Positions 62,580 through 64,000 of a stretch of 64,000 bases of DNA are shown piece by piece. How positions within the stretch are numbered: the stretch's first letter is position 1; the number at the start of each line of letters is the position of its first letter. Where the stretch lies: positions 124,001 to 188,000 of the forward strand of contig CALDUY010000007.1 in the NCBI GenBank assembly GCA_937923405.1, written 5' to 3'. Below the pieces are notes generated by a model. The model searched no databases. It worked only from the letters and a program-made list of their open reading frames with translations, and was not told where the DNA came from. The stretch comes from an uncultured Gemmataceae bacterium. Lineage in GTDB: Bacteria > Planctomycetota > Planctomycetia > Gemmatales > Gemmataceae. The position numbers were made by a program, and so were the translations under genes.

Positions 62580-63149
62580 ATGTCTGAGAAACCGATCGAC
62601 ACTACCGAACTAGCTGAAAAGATCAAGCGTCTGGTCGAAGAGCGCGGCTGGAATCAAGAGGATTTCGCTCGCATCGCCGATTTGAACCGTCATACTGTTC
62701 GACAAATCCTCGGGATTACCCCAGGGCGCAAACTTCGCAACGCAACAATCACTGCCTGCGCGCGCGCCCTAGGTTTATCCGTACATGAACTGCGTACCTA
62801 TCCGCTAGATCGCCTTTTACCGCGCATGGTTGAGAGAGCAGTCGGACCCGACGAAGTGCTTCGCCGCAAGTACGCCGACATGACTCAGCCCGAGTTGAAA
62901 CTCTGGGTCGAACGCAACCCAGATCGAGCCAAACAGCTTACCCTCGAGGAACTCGACGAACTGATCGCGATGCAAGGCAGTGAAGGTCCACTAGCGGCAT
63001 TTGGGGTCGAGGTGTTCGTTCAGCGAATCGAACGTCGGCGTAAGCTGGTCAAACAGTTGTATGTCCTTGTAGGCACAGAGTACCTGGACTTGATCGAACT
63101 GTTTCTTGGGTTGATCTACGACAAGGTCCGTCCACCTTCCGAGTCTTAA
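62580..63149 (+). CDS. Helix-turn-helix (XRE-type) regulator
   Basis: A 189-residue protein with an N-terminal Cro/CI-type HTH at about residues 10-60 (LVEERGWNQEDFARIADLNRHTVRQIL, ITACARALGLSV). The rest is helical (LTLEELDELIAMQGSEG, RIERRRKLVKQLYVLVGTEYLDLIELFL). ATG 62580 is preferred to the frame at 62481, which reads through the preceding gene. It lies 10 bases after the HD-protein stop. The C-terminus overlaps the convergent DUF454 gene by 4 bases. Targets unknown. Confidence 0.83.
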   Translation: MSEKPIDTTELAEKIKRLVEERGWNQEDFARIADLNRHTVRQILGITPGRKLRNATITACARALGLSVHELRTYPLDRLLPRMVERAVGPDEVLRRKYADMTQPELKLWVERNPDRAKQLTLEELDELIAMQGSEGPLAAFGVEVFVQRIERRRKLVKQLYVLVGTEYLDLIELFLGLIYDKVRPPSES

Positions 63150-63589
63150 ACCTGCTCCGGTTCTGCTGAGGAGTCGACTGACTCACGAATCACCGGAAGA
63201 CGGATAACTACAACCGCACCGATGCTGGCCAACCCCACTAGCATTAGCACCAATTCCCAGCGCAATCGTCCTAAAATTGCACTGCAGAGCACCGCGATAA
63301 CTAACATCGATAGTGCAAGAATCTTGACACGAGGCCGTACCGCACGGTGCCGGTGCCAGTCCTGTAGCATTGGGCCAAAGAGTCGGGATTCCAGCAACCA
63401 GCGATGCAATCGCTCGGAGGAACGAACAAAAAAGTAGCTTGCCAATAGGAGAAATGGCGTCGTTGGCAACACCGGAAGCATCGCGCCGAGTACGGCCATT
63501 CCCACAAAGAATAGCCCCAATCCGATGTAGAGGATGCGCCAGAGCCCTGTCACCGCGCGCGGATGGATGTCCTTTTGCTTAGGCTGCAT
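63146..63589 (-). CDS. DUF454-family inner-membrane protein (YbaN-like)
   Basis: A 147-residue protein with three to four TM segments. It has the DUF454 pattern GLWRILYIGLGLFFVGMAVLGAMLPVLPTTPFLLLASYFFVRSSERLHRWLL and SRLFGPMLQDWHRHRAV. The function of the family is unknown. It is convergent with the HTH gene. About 70 bases of upstream sequence separate it from the VanX-type gene on the same strand. Confidence 0.92.
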   Translation of the reverse strand: MQPKQKDIHPRAVTGLWRILYIGLGLFFVGMAVLGAMLPVLPTTPFLLLASYFFVRSSERLHRWLLESRLFGPMLQDWHRHRAVRPRVKILALSMLVIAVLCSAILGRLRWELVLMLVGLASIGAVVVIRLPVIRESVDSSAEPEQV

Positions 63590-63656
63590 CGCCGCTCTCC
63601 GAGTTAGTGCCTACTAGAATCAGTAGCATACTCGGCTAGTGGTGGTCACGTCCGAA

Positions 63657-64000
63657 TTACCGAGAGATCTCCTCAAAAGAGAGATTTCCAATAGGATACT
63701 TCCGCCAGTCCTTATAATCAAAGTGCCACCACTCCGCCTCGTAGACGGTAAACCCTTCCGCTTCCATGACACGTCGCAGTAAATCCCGATGCCATCGCTG
63801 AAGTGACGTCCCACCAATATAATCCGGATAAGATCGATCCGACATTTCATCATAGCCGCCGACCATCTCGACTGCCTTTCCTGACTTGCGATCGTAAAGC
63901 GTCAGATCGACAGCACAACCGCGATTATGACGGGATCCTTGCTCCGGATCAGCAACAAAGACGCGGAAGTGGGGAGGTGTGGCCTCCCAAAACATCTTCG
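63657..64000 (-). CDS. D-alanyl-D-alanine dipeptidase (VanX-type, M15D), 3' part; 5' end beyond window
   Basis: The visible 114 residues are the C-terminal part of a zinc dipeptidase. The zinc-binding block SRHNRGCAVDL (S-x-H-x-x-G-x-x-x-D) and the catalytic Glu and zinc His in AEWWHFDY are present. Residues between them match the family spacing. An internal Met at 63995 is not the start; the true start lies outside the window. It cleaves D-Ala-D-Ala, either for peptidoglycan turnover or nutrition. No vanA/H/R/S gene is seen, so a resistance role cannot be claimed. Confidence 0.85.
   Translation of the reverse strand, partial: KMFWEATPPHFRVFVADPEQGSRHNRGCAVDLTLYDRKSGKAVEMVGGYDEMSDRSYPDYIGGTSLQRWHRDLLRRVMEAEGFTVYEAEWWHFDYKDWRKYPIGNLSFEEISR

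Noticed and set aside
63657..64000. Calling the VanX-type gene part of a vancomycin-resistance cluster
   Set aside because: No vanA, vanH, vanR or vanS gene is visible, and the family has ordinary D-Ala-D-Ala recycling members.

Overview
The window looks like a chromosomal segment of a planctomycete (phylum Planctomycetota), probably a Gemmatales/Planctomycetales relative. The basis is gene content, not a database search: a BMC operon of the planctomycete/verrucomicrobial type, a giant PVC-type dehydrogenase/HEAT/cytochrome c protein next to an SGNH hydrolase, DUF1080 and DUF1571 proteins, an ECF sigma factor paired with a WD40 Ser/Thr kinase, two further STKs, a C30-type carotenoid cluster and many secreted proteins of unknown function. 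kdsA and an alginate-export-type porin imply a Gram-negative envelope. I see no tRNA, rRNA, CRISPR array, prophage or intact transposase.

Layout. 0.1-4.1 kb: the 3' part of a microcompartment (BMC) operon (vertex protein, class II aldolase with a probable encapsulation tail, 4-TM membrane protein, lactate/malate dehydrogenase, TIM-barrel-like protein), with several start/stop overlaps. 4.1-8 kb: minus-strand secreted protein, MFS exporter, coiled-coil/LCCL protein, ankyrin protein. 8.1-10.7 kb: ABC-2 exporter pair. 11-12.8 kb: porin with a good terminator. 12.9-15.1 kb: fused serine hydrolase-DUF1343 (AmiE-NamZ-like) peptidoglycan recycling protein. 15.2-22 kb: a dispersed repeat, small membrane proteins, aroB, a methyltransferase, a five-repeat BTRD1-like protein and a second ABC pair. 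22-29.7 kb: DUF1571 lipoprotein, Tat-exported Mn-type superoxide dismutase, PVC cytochrome protein with SGNH hydrolase, hemP, rimI. 30-37.3 kb: signalling block (STK, inositol-phosphatase-like enzyme, unknown 559-residue protein with TetR, STK-WD40 with ECF sigma). 37.5-47.8 kb: SEC-C/TPR protein, carotenoid cluster (two desaturase/oxidase paralogues, acyltransferase, glycosyltransferase), a phospholipid-methyltransferase-like protein, STAS protein and a very Cys-rich secreted protein whose stop codon lies in a second copy of the dispersed repeat. 48-52.2 kb: minus-strand kynurenine catabolic operon (3HAO-ACMSD-kynU-kmo). 52.3-64 kb: DUF1080 protein, STK, sucCD, a zinc-ribbon/M20 peptidase pair, pterin dehydratase, kdsA coupled to an unknown membrane protein, HD protein, HTH regulator, DUF454 protein and the 3' end of a VanX-type dipeptidase.

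How the genes work together. The BMC operon probably handles the aldol cleavage and redox steps of fucose/rhamnose-type sugar catabolism; shell BMC-H proteins and the aldehyde dehydrogenase must lie upstream of the window. The kynurenine operon carries four consecutive steps from kynurenine to aminomuconate semialdehyde. The carotenoid cluster carries desaturation/oxidation, glycosylation and acylation functions like those of staphyloxanthin-type end products. The strongest candidates for under-described biology are the membrane protein inside the BMC operon, the Cys-rich STN-like secreted protein with its repeat-derived stop, the 692-residue protein coupled to kdsA, and the 559-residue unknown protein one base after a TetR gene.
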